Part shown: positions 6,204 through 15,281 of the stretch, piece after piece
How the letters are laid out: every line of letters starts with the position of its first letter
How positions within the stretch are numbered: position 1 is the stretch's first letter
From: an uncultured Oscillospiraceae bacterium
GTDB lineage: Bacteria > Bacillota > Clostridia > Oscillospirales > Acutalibacteraceae
Direction: 5' to 3'
DNA length: 28,010 bases
Assembly (NCBI GenBank): GCA_900549775.1
Contig: URPR01000016.1
Span: 1 to 28,010 of the forward strand
Notes under the pieces: generated by a model
Database searches by the model: none
Told to the model about the DNA's origin: nothing
Seen by the model: the letters and a program-made list of their open reading frames with translations, nothing else
Program-made: the position numbers and the translations under genes

Positions 6204-7370
6204 TTACTCAGTTTTAATTAAATCTTTTTGCGCGATATCTTCTTCACAATCATATGTAACTTTGAGTAAATATTTATTGTCAACCCATTTGCCATTTTTT
6301 TCTTTGCTTATAATTCTTACATTATCAAATTTATTTTCTTGTTCCACTACTTTTTTCTCCGCTAAGTCTATAACCTGTGATTTATCTTTCTTGACCTTTT
6401 CGTTCTTATATTGATACCAGCTTTCCTTATAAATGGAAATTGGCAACTCTTTCCCGAAAATCTTAAGTGTATTAGTGCTAACTTCTTGTTCGTAGTTTTC
6501 TTTACTGCATTTACCAACGAAAAGTGGAACATCTATAGCTAAAATTTTCAATTTCCTTATTTTTTTTACTTTGCCGGTTCTTACATTTTCAAAATCTTGT
6601 ATCGGAACTTCTTCTGTGATGACTCTTTTCGTCCGAGCAAATATTTTTGCATTTGCACCGGGCAATGAGTTATTTCCAAATTCGTCCTCAACAATACCGT
6701 TAACTAACAGCTGTCCTTTCACAACAGCATCTCCTACGTTAACTTCTCTTTTGCCGCTGTAAATTTCTACCCTGGTCACAAAGCCATCGCAAGCTGCTAC
6801 GATATTGCATGGTTTTTCGTCCACTATATCTGGAGGAGATACCTTTTCGCTTATCTCAATATCCAAATGACTTCCAATTACATTTGCAGATGTCCAAGAG
6901 ATATTATTAAACTTTGACATTATGGAGTTTTCTATCAATGAAGAGTCTACGTTTTTGCTTAAAATGCCTGGAACTACACCAAGTTCTGACAGTGTTTGTT
7001 TGATCTCATCTTCACTTATGTCGATGTTTCCGTTAACGTTTATGGTAAAAATATGTAACGAAAGTACATATATTATCAAAAAGAAAGATAGCACGCCAAC
7101 TAAAATACCTTTTCTTTTTCTATATTTCCTTAAGATAAAAGGGAGTCCTTTTTTCTTTTTAATTTTTATTTTCATGAAAGACTTTTTTACTATTTTCCTC
7201 AAGGTTTTATATTCCGAAGCCATACAGCTCGCGGAAAAGGTTTCATCGTCTTTTTTGATATCCCACAAACTGATTCCGTATCTTGCTGTTAAGTTCATGA
7301 ACCTTTCCGGAAATGAACCTTTGGCCGTAAAAACAACATATCCAAAGAGGAATCTAATAATAAATAGCAC
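6204..7370 (-). CDS. yqfD: Sporulation protein YqfD
   Basis: YqfD is a membrane protein of the mother-cell (sigma E) programme in Bacillus; its biochemical role is not known. The first 85 residues form a basic cytoplasmic part with the family motif around ARYGISLWDIKK. One membrane helix follows (about residues 88-108), then an extracytoplasmic part with the VNGNIDISEDEI repeat-like motif and the conserved GFVTRVEIYSGKREVNVGDAVVKGQLLVNG stretch (split here over about 205-235). The GTG start is chosen because AAAGGAGG precedes it by 8 bases; an open frame extends upstream into yqfC but has no ribosome-binding site. It starts 14 bases after the yqfC stop, as an operon. Confidence 0.9.
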   Translation of the reverse strand: MLFIIRFLFGYVVFTAKGSFPERFMNLTARYGISLWDIKKDDETFSASCMASEYKTLRKIVKKSFMKIKIKKKKGLPFILRKYRKRKGILVGVLSFFLIIYVLSLHIFTINVNGNIDISEDEIKQTLSELGVVPGILSKNVDSSLIENSIMSKFNNISWTSANVIGSHLDIEISEKVSPPDIVDEKPCNIVAACDGFVTRVEIYSGKREVNVGDAVVKGQLLVNGIVEDEFGNNSLPGANAKIFARTKRVITEEVPIQDFENVRTGKVKKIRKLKILAIDVPLFVGKCSKENYEQEVSTNTLKIFGKELPISIYKESWYQYKNEKVKKDKSQVIDLAEKKVVEQENKFDNVRIISKEKNGKWVDNKYLLKVTYDCEEDIAQKDLIKTE

Positions 7371-7384
7371 TGATGATTCCTCCT

Positions 7385-7672
7385 TTAAGTTATAAACTCT
7401 ATAGACGTAATAAACCCTACAACGATCAAAGAGTCCGTGCTTAGACACTTTAGCGATAATTTGCGCCCGCTGAACGAAACTATCATATTTCCCATATTTA
7501 CCCTTATAATATTTTCATCGTACTGGAGTATTCCCTTACTGCCTTCTACAATAACTTCACGGTTTGAGTTAATTTCAAAATGTGAAGAATTTGGCATGGT
7601 TCCAAACGGCATTTTATCCGGATTTATTATTTTATTAAGTTTACTATTTTCCTTTTTCCACCAAGCACTCAT
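7385..7672 (-). CDS. yqfC: Sporulation protein YqfC
   Basis: A small protein of the YqfC family, the normal partner of YqfD and sigma-E controlled in Bacillus. The 95 residues begin MSAWWKKENSK and carry the family core of short beta strands (FEINSNREVIVEGSKGILQY, then IRVNMGNMIVSFSGRKLSL). The ATG is chosen because GAAAGAGGTG lies just upstream; the open frame upstream of it lacks a start signal. The gene is divergent from ylbJ across about 85 bases. Confidence 0.9.
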   Translation of the reverse strand: MSAWWKKENSKLNKIINPDKMPFGTMPNSSHFEINSNREVIVEGSKGILQYDENIIRVNMGNMIVSFSGRKLSLKCLSTDSLIVVGFITSIEFIT

Positions 7673-7756
7673 CGTTTCACCTCTTTCCAAATAAATATGC
7701 TTATATATCAATAAAAATAACAGCATAGCATATATATTAGTTGAGGTGAGCCAAGA

Positions 7757-8872
7757 ATGGTTGTAAGTTTAAAAAGTAGCAAAAAAGATATTATGAAAAA
7801 TGTGATTATCTTATTTGTTATTTCAAACTTTTTTATTTTCTCTAAATATGCTTCCACAGGAGCCAAAATCGGTTTGAATTACTGCTTAAATACGCTTATT
7901 CCGACTCTTTTACCATTTATAATTATTTCTCTTTTAGTTGTAAATTCAGGGTTATCAGAAAAAATGGGATATTTACTTAACCCGTTTACTAAGCTTTTCT
8001 TTAATTTGCCAGGATGTGCAGGTTCAACTATTTTAGTTAGCTTGCTTGGCGGGTACCCCACTGGCGCAAATGGAGTGGTAGCTCTTTGGAAAAAAGGTCT
8101 CGTTTCTGAAAAGCAGGCTGAGCGTATGTTATATTTCACAGTGGCGGGAGGTCCCGCTTTCATCATAAGTGTGCTGGGTGAAACTTTGCTTAGAGATAAG
8201 AAAATAGGTCTTATTCTTTTTGTGTCTCACATTATTCCTGTTTTCATTTTAGGTTTAATCAGCGGTATTGCTTCAACTAAGGAAACTTACAACATTAGCA
8301 AAGAAAGTAGCTCCGAAAATTTTTCAAATGCGCTCATTGTTTCAAGCGCTAAGGCAACACAAAATATGTTTCAAATTTGTACTCTTGTTATACTGTTTTC
8401 TTCGTTTTTAGAAATATTTCAAAACAGCCGAATAAACACATATTTTCTGGAAATATTAAGAAATGTCGGTGTAAGTAGCAACGTAGCTCAGTCTGTCGTG
8501 CCAATGCTCCTGGAAATAACCTCAGGAAGTCTTACCGGCATAAAATATCACGTGCCTTTGCCGGTGTTATCTTTTTTTATATCGTGGGGTGGGATATGTG
8601 TACAGATGCAAATTTTCTCTATGTTGAAAGAAATAAATTTCAGCAAAGTTAAATTTGTTTTGTTTAGGCTAGCGCATGGCGTTTTGTCCTCAGGCATAAC
8701 TCAGCTTATTTTATGCAATATGAAGTACACTGTGCAGACTTTTAACTCAAAGAGTTATCATTTTGAAAACACCAGTTTAGTCTTTGGCGGACAGAGTTTA
8801 GTTTTAGTTCTGCTATGCATTTGTTTTTTGATTTCTATAGGCAAGGAGCAAATTATTTTCAAACAAAAATAA
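7757..8872 (+). CDS. ylbJ: Sporulation integral membrane protein YlbJ
   Basis: A polytopic membrane protein of the YlbJ family, part of the nucleoside-recognition (Gate) group and needed for spore cortex formation in Bacillus. About eight hydrophobic segments are visible. The family signatures include LIPTLLPFIIISLLVV near residues 47-62 and LLGGYPTGANGV near 94-105, followed by AGGPAFIISVLGE near 130-142. The 371-residue length fits. The ATG follows TTGAGGTGAG. It is divergent from yqfC and is followed 11 bases later by another membrane protein gene, so the two are probably co-transcribed. Confidence 0.92.
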   Translation: MVVSLKSSKKDIMKNVIILFVISNFFIFSKYASTGAKIGLNYCLNTLIPTLLPFIIISLLVVNSGLSEKMGYLLNPFTKLFFNLPGCAGSTILVSLLGGYPTGANGVVALWKKGLVSEKQAERMLYFTVAGGPAFIISVLGETLLRDKKIGLILFVSHIIPVFILGLISGIASTKETYNISKESSSENFSNALIVSSAKATQNMFQICTLVILFSSFLEIFQNSRINTYFLEILRNVGVSSNVAQSVVPMLLEITSGSLTGIKYHVPLPVLSFFISWGGICVQMQIFSMLKEINFSKVKFVLFRLAHGVLSSGITQLILCNMKYTVQTFNSKSYHFENTSLVFGGQSLVLVLLCICFLISIGKEQIIFKQK

Positions 8873-8883
8873 GGAATAAAAAT

Positions 8884-9750
8884 ATGGAAACAATAGAATT
8901 TTCAAAGTTAAGCGGAAAGTTAAACATTAAAGAAGTAAAAAAAAAGAACAACAAAAAAATATTTAAATATTGGAGACCAATAATGTTTATTATGATTTTA
9001 AAAATACTTCAAAGTTTTTTGAAATCATTTCTTTTTTTGTTTGTTTCTTTTTCAGCATTAAAAGACGAATCACACATCAGTACCTTCAACCATGCTTTTT
9101 ATAAGTTTTTAAAACCGATAAAAGATACAAACAGAACAACATTTTTCATCTGTTCGGTAATATTACTCATTTTAAACTTTATATTGCTCATACCGCTTGA
9201 GTACGGTATACTTTCATTTTTTAGCGACCTTACGAGTGATAAAGATGTAAAAGTTACATCTATTTTTCGTTATTATAAAAACTTTAAGCTTTTTTTTAGA
9301 GCGATATATTTTAAATTTCTTATGTATTTCAGGGTTTTAATTCCGACAGCACTGTTCTTAACGCCTGAGATTATGCTTTTCATATATTCCTGCATAAGAA
9401 TGCAAACAGCGAGTGAAAAAGAAAAAACTTTTCTTTCACTCACTGTAATTATTTCTATTTTAATACTTTTAGTAGGGATTTACTTTTTTATAAAATTTGG
9501 ACCTAAAAACTTTGTCCTACCATATATACAAGCTCAGCGTAAAGTTGATAACAACTTAAACGTACAAAAAAAGGAAAACATAAAAACTCTAAACAAACTA
9601 ACCAGTTCAAAATCATTTAATGTGTTTGCGACATTCACTTCGATGCTTTTTTTATTGCAGCCCTTAATATTACCGACGTTTTTTGTTTTTCCTTATTTTT
9701 CAATAGGTGTGTACTCTTACATTCACAATGTAGATCTTTTGAACCTATGA
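8884..9750 (+). CDS. Polytopic membrane protein, DUF975-like
   Basis: Function unknown. After a basic N-terminus (Lys-rich to about residue 32), five or six hydrophobic segments are visible at about residues 34-52, 88-108, 140-165, 185-207 and 240-270. The layout, with LIPLEYGILSFFSDL in the middle followed by a soluble stretch and RYYKNFKLFFRA, recalls DUF975-type integral membrane proteins, but I am not certain. The ATG is chosen because AAGGAAT precedes it; an in-frame ATG inside ylbJ is less likely. It lies 11 bases after ylbJ and probably shares its transcript, which suggests a sporulation role by position only. It converges on abrB with only 2 bases between stops. Confidence 0.7.
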   Translation: METIEFSKLSGKLNIKEVKKKNNKKIFKYWRPIMFIMILKILQSFLKSFLFLFVSFSALKDESHISTFNHAFYKFLKPIKDTNRTTFFICSVILLILNFILLIPLEYGILSFFSDLTSDKDVKVTSIFRYYKNFKLFFRAIYFKFLMYFRVLIPTALFLTPEIMLFIYSCIRMQTASEKEKTFLSLTVIISILILLVGIYFFIKFGPKNFVLPYIQAQRKVDNNLNVQKKENIKTLNKLTSSKSFNVFATFTSMLFLLQPLILPTFFVFPYFSIGVYSYIHNVDLLNL

Positions 9751-9752
9751 AT

Positions 9753-9992
9753 TTATTTTTCTAATTCTGCAATACAATTTTTGCAGATGGTCTTATCTTT
9801 AAACTCGACGATATCGTCTGTATTGCCACAAAAAACGCAAGACTTTTGATATTTCTCCAAAATAATCCTGTTATCATCAACAAATATTTCAAGAAGATCT
9901 TTTTCATTAAGATTCATAATTCGCCTTAATTCTATGGGTAAAACTATTCTTCCTAAATTATCGATTGGACGAACAACTCCTGTAGCTTTCAT
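9753..9992 (-). CDS. abrB: AbrB-family transition-state regulator with zinc-ribbon tail
   Basis: A DNA-binding protein of the AbrB/SpoVT swapped-hairpin family. Residues 1-47 match the AbrB N-terminal domain almost position for position (KATGVVRPIDNLGRIVLPIE, then LRRIMNL and LLEIFVDDNRIIL with EKY). Instead of the AbrB multimerisation domain, the tail carries C52-x2-C55 and C70-x2-C73, a small zinc-ribbon motif. The 79 residues are normal for the clostridial variety. It has its own consensus promoter and probably represses vegetative or transition-phase genes. The targets cannot be told from here. Confidence 0.9.
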   Translation of the reverse strand: MKATGVVRPIDNLGRIVLPIELRRIMNLNEKDLLEIFVDDNRIILEKYQKSCVFCGNTDDIVEFKDKTICKNCIAELEK

Positions 9993-10073
9993 TTTTACAT
10001 TTTCTTCCTTTCAAAGTTAAAAATTTAGTATTTTTATTTTTCATTATGAGATTTAAAACATTAACATAACATA

Positions 10074-10102
10074 ATAATACTATTTATAGATTAATTTGTC
10101 AA
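10074..10102 (-). promoter_or_regulatory. Sigma-A-type promoter of abrB
   Basis: On the minus strand a perfect TTGACA is followed after 17 bases by TATTAT, about 80 bases before the abrB ATG. Confidence 0.75.
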
Positions 10103-10124
10103 CGGTTTTTATAAGTTGAAAACT

Positions 10125-10147
10125 CAAAACAAATAATATTTGTTTTG
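10125..10147. repeat. 10-bp inverted repeat upstream of spmA
   Basis: CAAAACAAAT and ATTTGTTTTG are perfect inverted copies around AAT, lying 45 bases before the spmA start and upstream of the abrB promoter. It may be an operator or a small transcript hairpin. No T-run follows on either strand. Confidence 0.5.
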
Positions 10148-10191
10148 CTGCCCCAATATATTTAGCTTTAGACGGACGAAGGGGAGATAAT

Positions 10192-10767
10192 ATGTTAAAC
10201 TACATATGGGCCGCTATTATAATTATAAGCGTTGTTTGTTCTGTTGTTACAGGAAGGATTGAATATGTTTCGGACGCTATTTTTTCAGGCACTAAAAATG
10301 CAATTGATTTGCTCATTTCGATTTCAGGCATGATGGCACTATGGACAGGTCTTCTAAAAATAGCAGATAAAAGCGGGATTACAGTTATTTTATCGAAATG
10401 TTTTGCACCTATATTAAAAAAAATATTTCCGGAATATGATAACAACTCACCCGTGATTAAAACCATATGTATGAACATCACCGCAAACCTTTTGGGACTC
10501 GGCAATGCCGCCACGCCTTTTGGCATAGCCGCCATGAAAGAAATGAATAAAACTAATTTTAATAAAAGCATTGCAAGCGACAGCATGGTAACTTTCGTGG
10601 TGATGAATACGGCATCTATACAGCTCGTTCCGACTATGTTAACCATATTGCGGCAAAAACATGGTTCCGCATCTCCCTTTGAAGTTATGCCCGCTATTTG
10701 GATCGTTTCAGCATTGTCTTTAATAGTAGGAGTTTGCTTTTCAAAACTGTTTTCAAAAAATAAATGA
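10192..10767 (+). CDS. spmA: Spore maturation protein A
   Basis: SpmA is a membrane protein of the nucleoside-recognition (Gate) group. With SpmB it is needed for proper dehydration and heat resistance of the spore core in Bacillus. The protein begins MLNYIWAAIIIISVVCSVVTG, then has the Gate-type segment SGMMALWTGLLKIADKSG, the conserved NITANLLGLGNAATPFGI stretch near residues 100-117, and MNTASIQLVPTM near 139-150. The 191-residue length is standard. The ATG follows AAGGGGAG. spmB starts 38 bases downstream, an operon seen in most spore formers. Confidence 0.95.
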   Translation: MLNYIWAAIIIISVVCSVVTGRIEYVSDAIFSGTKNAIDLLISISGMMALWTGLLKIADKSGITVILSKCFAPILKKIFPEYDNNSPVIKTICMNITANLLGLGNAATPFGIAAMKEMNKTNFNKSIASDSMVTFVVMNTASIQLVPTMLTILRQKHGSASPFEVMPAIWIVSALSLIVGVCFSKLFSKNK

Positions 10768-10805
10768 AGTTTGCTTTTTAAATAAAATAAAAGTGGGAGA
10801 TATAA

Positions 10806-11330
10806 TTGAACAGATTTAGTTTTTACATAGTGCCATGCTTTATCCTCATAATAGTCGCTTTTGGACTTTTTAAAAAAATACAAGTTTTCGATACTTTCCT
10901 GTCCGGCGCTAAAGAAGGACTAATGTCAACTTTCTCAATAGCACCATCTCTAATCGCTCTAATAACTTCTATCACGATGCTAAAGGCCTCCGGAGCTTTG
11001 GATATTTTTTCGTCTTTCATAAACCCTCTCGTATCTAAAATAGGTGTTCCCAGTCAAGTCGTTCCTTTAATGCTTCTGAGGCCGATTTCGGGAAGTGGGT
11101 CATTGGCTTTGTTAGATTCAATTTTTTCAAGTTGTGGACCAGACAGCCAAGTAGGAAGAATAGCTTCTGTACTTATGGGGTCCACAGAAACCACATTTTA
11201 TACCATCGCAGTGTATTTTGGAGCAATAAACATAAAAAAAACAAGACATACCTTACGTTCGGCGGTTATTGCAGATTTATCCAGCTACATACTTTCCTGC
11301 CTGATTATAAAAATAATGTTCTATTCGTGA
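10806..11330 (+). CDS. spmB: Spore maturation protein B
   Basis: Partner of SpmA and likewise a Gate-domain membrane protein. Signatures are GAKEGLMSTFSIAPSLIALI, the conserved LRPISGSGSLALLDSIF segment (about residues 86-104) and MGSTETTFYTIAVYFGA near 122-138. The 174-residue length is normal. The start is TTG, with GGGAGAT at good spacing; there is no closer ATG. It ends the operon; no clear terminator follows before the next gene's promoter. Confidence 0.95.
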   Translation: MNRFSFYIVPCFILIIVAFGLFKKIQVFDTFLSGAKEGLMSTFSIAPSLIALITSITMLKASGALDIFSSFINPLVSKIGVPSQVVPLMLLRPISGSGSLALLDSIFSSCGPDSQVGRIASVLMGSTETTFYTIAVYFGAINIKKTRHTLRSAVIADLSSYILSCLIIKIMFYS

Positions 11331-11346
11331 TAAACAATAATAAAAT

Positions 11347-11373
11347 TTGCTTATTTATTTTTTATGATATAAT
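11347..11373 (+). promoter_or_regulatory. Weak promoter upstream of the surface beta-sandwich gene
   Basis: TATAAT is perfect, but the best -35 is TTGCTT with a short 15-base spacer. Transcription would begin about 28 bases before the ATG. Confidence 0.4.
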
Positions 11374-11407
11374 ATTAACAAAAGTTTAAGTCGAAGGATT
11401 TGATATT

Positions 11408-12415
11408 ATGTCAAGATTTTTGAAGTTGGTCTTAATGCTGGCTTTTTTGTTTAATTGCGTGTCTTCTGTAGTATCGGCTTCCTCTGCAAATTTTTATTTA
11501 TTACCAAGTAGCAACATTGTTTCGCCCGCTGAGGAACTCACTTTGAACTTATTCATTGAGCCGGACAGCAGCATAAATATTTCCACTTTTTTGCTAAAGT
11601 TAAAATTCGATACAGCAAAACTTAAGTATACCAGTATTTACTCAAAATATGGTAAAGAAAATTTTAAGACGTATTTTAATGGCAACGAACTTCAAGTTAT
11701 TTTTTTAACAGACGAAAAAGGGATAAACATCGATTCAAATGACTCGGTTTGCTTTTTAGAAGTCAACTTTAAGGTACTGTCCAACGCGACCATCGGAAGT
11801 ACAAAAGTTTCAGGGAATGTAGAAGGACTTGGGAACTATGAAGCAGAGAAAATACCAGTTGCCGCATTTGAAAGCACAAACTTGACGATATCACAAAGCC
11901 CCCAACCTGACTGTAATCTATCTTCGCTTTTGGCAGAAGACTATAGCCTTTCTCCAGCATTTGACCCCAACATTACTCACTATGAAGTAAAAGTTCCATA
12001 CAACAAAAGCAAGTTAGAAATGACCGCAACAGCTAAAGATGAAGATGCAAAAGTAAAAGTTAGCAGAACAACCTTAAACGCTGCGGGCAAATGCACAGAC
12101 ATAAAAGTTACTGTTACTGGCTCTGATGGAAAAGCCAGAAAAATATACATAGTCACTGTGAAGCGGTTGAGCAAAGAAGAAACCCTGAAGGCTGAAAAGT
12201 CAAGTAGTTCTTCATCTTCAAGTAAAAGCTCTTCAGGAAGTGGTTCTGAAATTGTAGATCTAAATGAAAAAATTCAAAAGGGCACAAGCTTAGACAGTGA
12301 TGACTTGGTTCTGGTGAAGGGTAATTTTAATTTTATTGTATTTTTTGCTATTTCAGCAATTTGTGTTATAATTGCTATATACGTAATAAAGAAAAAGGAT
12401 AAAAAAATCAAATGA
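11408..12415 (+). CDS. Exported, C-terminally anchored beta-sandwich protein (cohesin-like and cadherin-like domains)
   Basis: A signal peptide (about residues 1-25, ending SVVSA) is followed by a cohesin-like domain (about 27-160), with the typical opening VSPAEELTLNLFIEP and the pattern LKLKFDTAKLKYTS. A cadherin-like beta-sandwich domain comes next (about 172-256; LSLSxxFDPNxTxYxVxVPY pattern and a closing KIYIVTVKR). Then there is a Ser-rich linker (about 266-286), one membrane helix (about 309-328) and a Lys-rich tail. The protein is thus held on the outer face of the membrane. Such domains mediate protein-protein or envelope contacts; no partner is named by the sequence. It lies just before cdaA. 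Confidence 0.8.
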   Translation: MSRFLKLVLMLAFLFNCVSSVVSASSANFYLLPSSNIVSPAEELTLNLFIEPDSSINISTFLLKLKFDTAKLKYTSIYSKYGKENFKTYFNGNELQVIFLTDEKGINIDSNDSVCFLEVNFKVLSNATIGSTKVSGNVEGLGNYEAEKIPVAAFESTNLTISQSPQPDCNLSSLLAEDYSLSPAFDPNITHYEVKVPYNKSKLEMTATAKDEDAKVKVSRTTLNAAGKCTDIKVTVTGSDGKARKIYIVTVKRLSKEETLKAEKSSSSSSSSKSSSGSGSEIVDLNEKIQKGTSLDSDDLVLVKGNFNFIVFFAISAICVIIAIYVIKKKDKKIK

Positions 12416-12446
12416 AAATACATTTTTCTACGGAGTGAGAAAATTT

Positions 12447-13346
12447 ATGGATTTTTTAATCAACAACTTTAACTCTTTCATAAGTCTGATGAAAACTTTT
12501 AGTTTTACCGATTTCCTCGACATAGCTATAACATCTTTTGTGATATATCATTTCATTCGAATTATAAGGGAAACCAGAGCCAGTCAACTAGTTAAGGGTA
12601 TCTTAATTTTAATAATAGCTTACTTTTTATCATCACAGCTCCATTTCGTTATGTTGAGCAATTTATTAAACAAATTTTTTGAATTTGCAGTTATTACAGT
12701 GTTAATAGTTTTTCAACCTGAACTGAGAAGCATACTTGAACAAATAGGCCGAAACAAACTGGGTAAAAAATTAAACCCACGGGCATATTACAAATACGAT
12801 TCTATTGGGATACAAGAAAAAAAAGATTGCATAAACGCAGTGGTGGATGCTGTGAGTGTTTTGCAAAAAAGTAAAACCGGTGCACTTTTGATTTTTGAAA
12901 GGGAGACCAAGCTTGGCGATATAGTAGACACAGGAACTGTTATAAATGCGACCCCTTCTATTCCTTTAATTGGAAATATATTCTTCAACAAAGCTCCGCT
13001 TCATGACGGAGCGCTGGTTATTAGGGGAGATAAGGCTTTTGCGGCAGGGTGTATATTGCCTCTTACGAAAAATCAATCTATAAGTGCGGAGCTTGGCACC
13101 AGACACAGAGCAGCTCTTGGTATAACGGAAATTTCCGACGCTGTAGCGGTTGTTGTTTCGGAGGAAACCGGTAACATCTCACTTGCTTTGAATGGAGTTT
13201 TAACTAGAAATTACACAAAGGAGCATTTAAAAAATAAGCTGGATGATTTATTTTTCTCTGATATAGAAGAAAGTAACGTGAAGAAACAGATTGTTAATTC
13301 TATAAGGAGGATAATTAAAAATGAATCTAAAAAGGGTAAATCTTAG
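12447..13346 (+). CDS. cdaA: Diadenylate cyclase CdaA
   Basis: A membrane-bound enzyme that makes c-di-AMP from two ATP, controlling potassium and osmolyte balance and cell-wall homeostasis. Three N-terminal membrane segments (about residues 28-45, 47-66 and 70-90) precede the DAC catalytic domain, with DGA at 187-189 and GTRHR at 217-221, both active-site motifs. The 299-residue length is slightly above the Bacillus protein because of a longer tail. The ATG lies 11 bases after CGGAG; a GTG 12 bases upstream coincides with the ribosome-binding site. Its 3' end overlaps cdaR by 26 bases, so the two are translationally coupled. Confidence 0.95.
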   Translation: MDFLINNFNSFISLMKTFSFTDFLDIAITSFVIYHFIRIIRETRASQLVKGILILIIAYFLSSQLHFVMLSNLLNKFFEFAVITVLIVFQPELRSILEQIGRNKLGKKLNPRAYYKYDSIGIQEKKDCINAVVDAVSVLQKSKTGALLIFERETKLGDIVDTGTVINATPSIPLIGNIFFNKAPLHDGALVIRGDKAFAAGCILPLTKNQSISAELGTRHRAALGITEISDAVAVVVSEETGNISLALNGVLTRNYTKEHLKNKLDDLFFSDIEESNVKKQIVNSIRRIIKNESKKGKS

Positions 13347-14583
13347 GAAACTATTCTATAACAATAAATTCGTTTTAGTTTTCTCTATAATCATTTCTTT
13401 CTTTTTATGGATTAAGTTTTCAACGAGTAGCTCGGAAGTTTCGTCAAAAACCATATCAAATATACCTATAACTGTTGCGCTTTCAGAAGAATCACATCAA
13501 GATGGGCTGGTCGTTTTTGGCATAGATGACGTAACAGCGGAAGTATCTGTGAGTGGTAATAGGATAGTCTTGGGACAACTTTCCAAAGATAATATTCAAA
13601 TCTTTGCGCAGCAATCAGCGGGGCTCATAAATACTACAGGAAATTACACACTGGAGCTTGGCGCGAAAAAAAGCGGTATATTAACAGATTACGATATCAT
13701 TTCAAGTGTATCGCCGAGGTTTATAAACGTCTTTGTAGATAGATACAAAAGCAAAACACTGGATATAGTACCAGAGATATCGTATAAAGCGGATTCAAAC
13801 AGTTTTTCCAGTCCGGTTTCACTGTCAGAGACAAGTGTGACTGTTTCCGGTCCTGAATCTATAGTTTCAAACATAACTAAAGCTTGTGTAGAAAGCGAAA
13901 TAAAAGATACTATCACGAAGACTACAACGTTTTCTGACTTGCTGATAAGCCTTTACGATAGCGAAAATAAAAAGGTGTCTCTTTCCATGTTAAGTTTAAG
14001 CGCATCTAAGACAGATGCCACAATAGCAATATTGGACAAAAAACTTGTAAGGGTATCTCCTACTTTTACAAATAAGCCTAGCGGACTTGACCTTTATTCA
14101 AATCAAATCAGCGTTACCCCTTCAAGGATAGAAATAGCAGGCTCTAGTGATATCTTAAACTCGCTAGACAAGATAGAACTCGAACCCTTAGATTTTTCTA
14201 AGGTTGACAATTCTCATAAGGAGTTTGATTTGGCTTTAAAAATTCCAAGCGGATGTAAGAATTTAAGTAACACGTATTCGGCGAAATTGAAGTTAAATAT
14301 GGGTACTATATTTTCAAAAAACGTGAACGTAAACAAGTTTGATTTTATAAATTTACCTAGCGGGAAAAGTGCCTCACCGACTACTTTGAACTTAAATGTT
14401 AAAGTGGAAGGACCGTTATCTGAGCTTAAAAATATAAATAGTCAAAACGTAAGTGCACAGGTTGATCTTTCAGGCAAAGAGGACTTTTCAGGCACTGCAG
14501 AACTTCCAGCAAAAATAGTTGTTGATTCAAGTGGCAAATGCTGGGCCTTTGGCAGTTACTATGTGAATGTTAAAATAACGTAG
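13321..14583 (+). CDS. cdaR: CdaR (YbbR-domain) regulator of CdaA
   Basis: CdaR is a single-pass membrane protein that interacts with CdaA and modulates its activity. One N-terminal helix (about residues 18-32) leads into roughly four tandem YbbR beta-rich repeats outside the cytoplasm. Repeat landmarks are IPITVALSEE, VSVSGNRIVL, VSPRFINVFVDRY, VTVSGPESIVSNI, IEIAGSSDIL and the closing YYVNVKIT. The ATG follows AAGGAGG inside the 3' end of cdaA. The normal third gene, glmM, is missing; an IS200-type relic begins 25 bases after the stop, and no terminator is evident. Confidence 0.93.
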   Translation: MNLKRVNLRKLFYNNKFVLVFSIIISFFLWIKFSTSSSEVSSKTISNIPITVALSEESHQDGLVVFGIDDVTAEVSVSGNRIVLGQLSKDNIQIFAQQSAGLINTTGNYTLELGAKKSGILTDYDIISSVSPRFINVFVDRYKSKTLDIVPEISYKADSNSFSSPVSLSETSVTVSGPESIVSNITKACVESEIKDTITKTTTFSDLLISLYDSENKKVSLSMLSLSASKTDATIAILDKKLVRVSPTFTNKPSGLDLYSNQISVTPSRIEIAGSSDILNSLDKIELEPLDFSKVDNSHKEFDLALKIPSGCKNLSNTYSAKLKLNMGTIFSKNVNVNKFDFINLPSGKSASPTTLNLNVKVEGPLSELKNINSQNVSAQVDLSGKEDFSGTAELPAKIVVDSSGKCWAFGSYYVNVKIT

Positions 14584-14607
14584 CTTGCATATAATACCGA
14601 TATAAAC

Positions 14608-15281
14608 CATGACCACGCCTAAGAGGCGTGGCGTGGGAAGACATATAAGGGCATAAGAGCGCCAACTATCTCAAGACAGCTAGCTTTCACTGTGTTCAAA
14701 CCTAAGAGGGCCGATTACTTGCTATCCTTAAAAGGGTCTATTCTTTAGTTTTAAGTTTATTCATATTTGATCTTCTCTTTCTTGCTCTCTAATATATTTT
14801 CGTATCATTGCAGTATTTAAACCTACTGTACTTACATGATACCCCTCTGCCAAGAAATGTCTGTTCCCAAATTTGCACTTGAAATTTGCATGTCTTTCAA
14901 ATATTATCATGGCACTTTTCCCTTTTAGACAATCTATAATTTGCGATATGCTATATTTTAGTGATATTGATGTATAGCAAGTGCACATGATCTGACATCA
15001 TATGTCCTTCTACTATTTCTATTCCTTTACACTTACATAAATCTTTTATTATCTTGTGCATATCTGCTCTTAATTTGTTAATATATTATCTTTTGGCTAT
15101 ATTCCTGCGTGAATATTATATGATATTTGCATAACTATTTACTATATGATAAACTTTGCGCCATAAACAACACCTCTCTATTTTAGTGACTTGAACTTCT
15201 CTATTATACTCTTAAAGGTGTTGTTTTTACTCTAGTCTTAATCTCACTCCCATGGCGCACGGTTTTTGAACTACGCAAAGC
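14608..15281 (-). mobile_element. Decayed IS200/IS605-family element, copy 1
   Basis: The boundaries come from comparison with copy 2 at 23521-24012. Both begin with GCTTTGCGTAGTTCAAAAA and end with CTTAGGCGTGGTCATG, in opposite orientation in this window. As in IS200-type elements there are no classical terminal inverted repeats, but the ends can form imperfect hairpins. The 674-bp length is near a full element. The transposase gene inside is broken. It sits between cdaR and the rpsI terminator, where glmM would be expected downstream of cdaR. Confidence 0.8.
14761..15164 (-). pseudogene. IS200-type Y1 (HUH) transposase, disrupted
   Basis: The frame opens MAQSLSYSK and then hits TAG where IS200 TnpA proteins have Trp, continuing LCKYHIIF. 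Further frameshifts follow, but the HUH segment is still readable as HMMSDHVHLLYIN, and the next frame gives DCLKGKSAMIIFERH and the VSTVGLN signature. The last intact stretch covers about 75 residues and ends at a TGA caused by another one-base loss relative to copy 2. With at least four lesions it cannot make an active enzyme. Confidence 0.85.

Noticed and set aside
15126..15140. Stop-codon recoding (UAG/UGA as Trp) inferred from the transposase relics
   Set aside because: All intact genes use TAA, TAG and TGA only as ends where seen, and both relics carry other frameshifts or deletions, so simple decay explains them.
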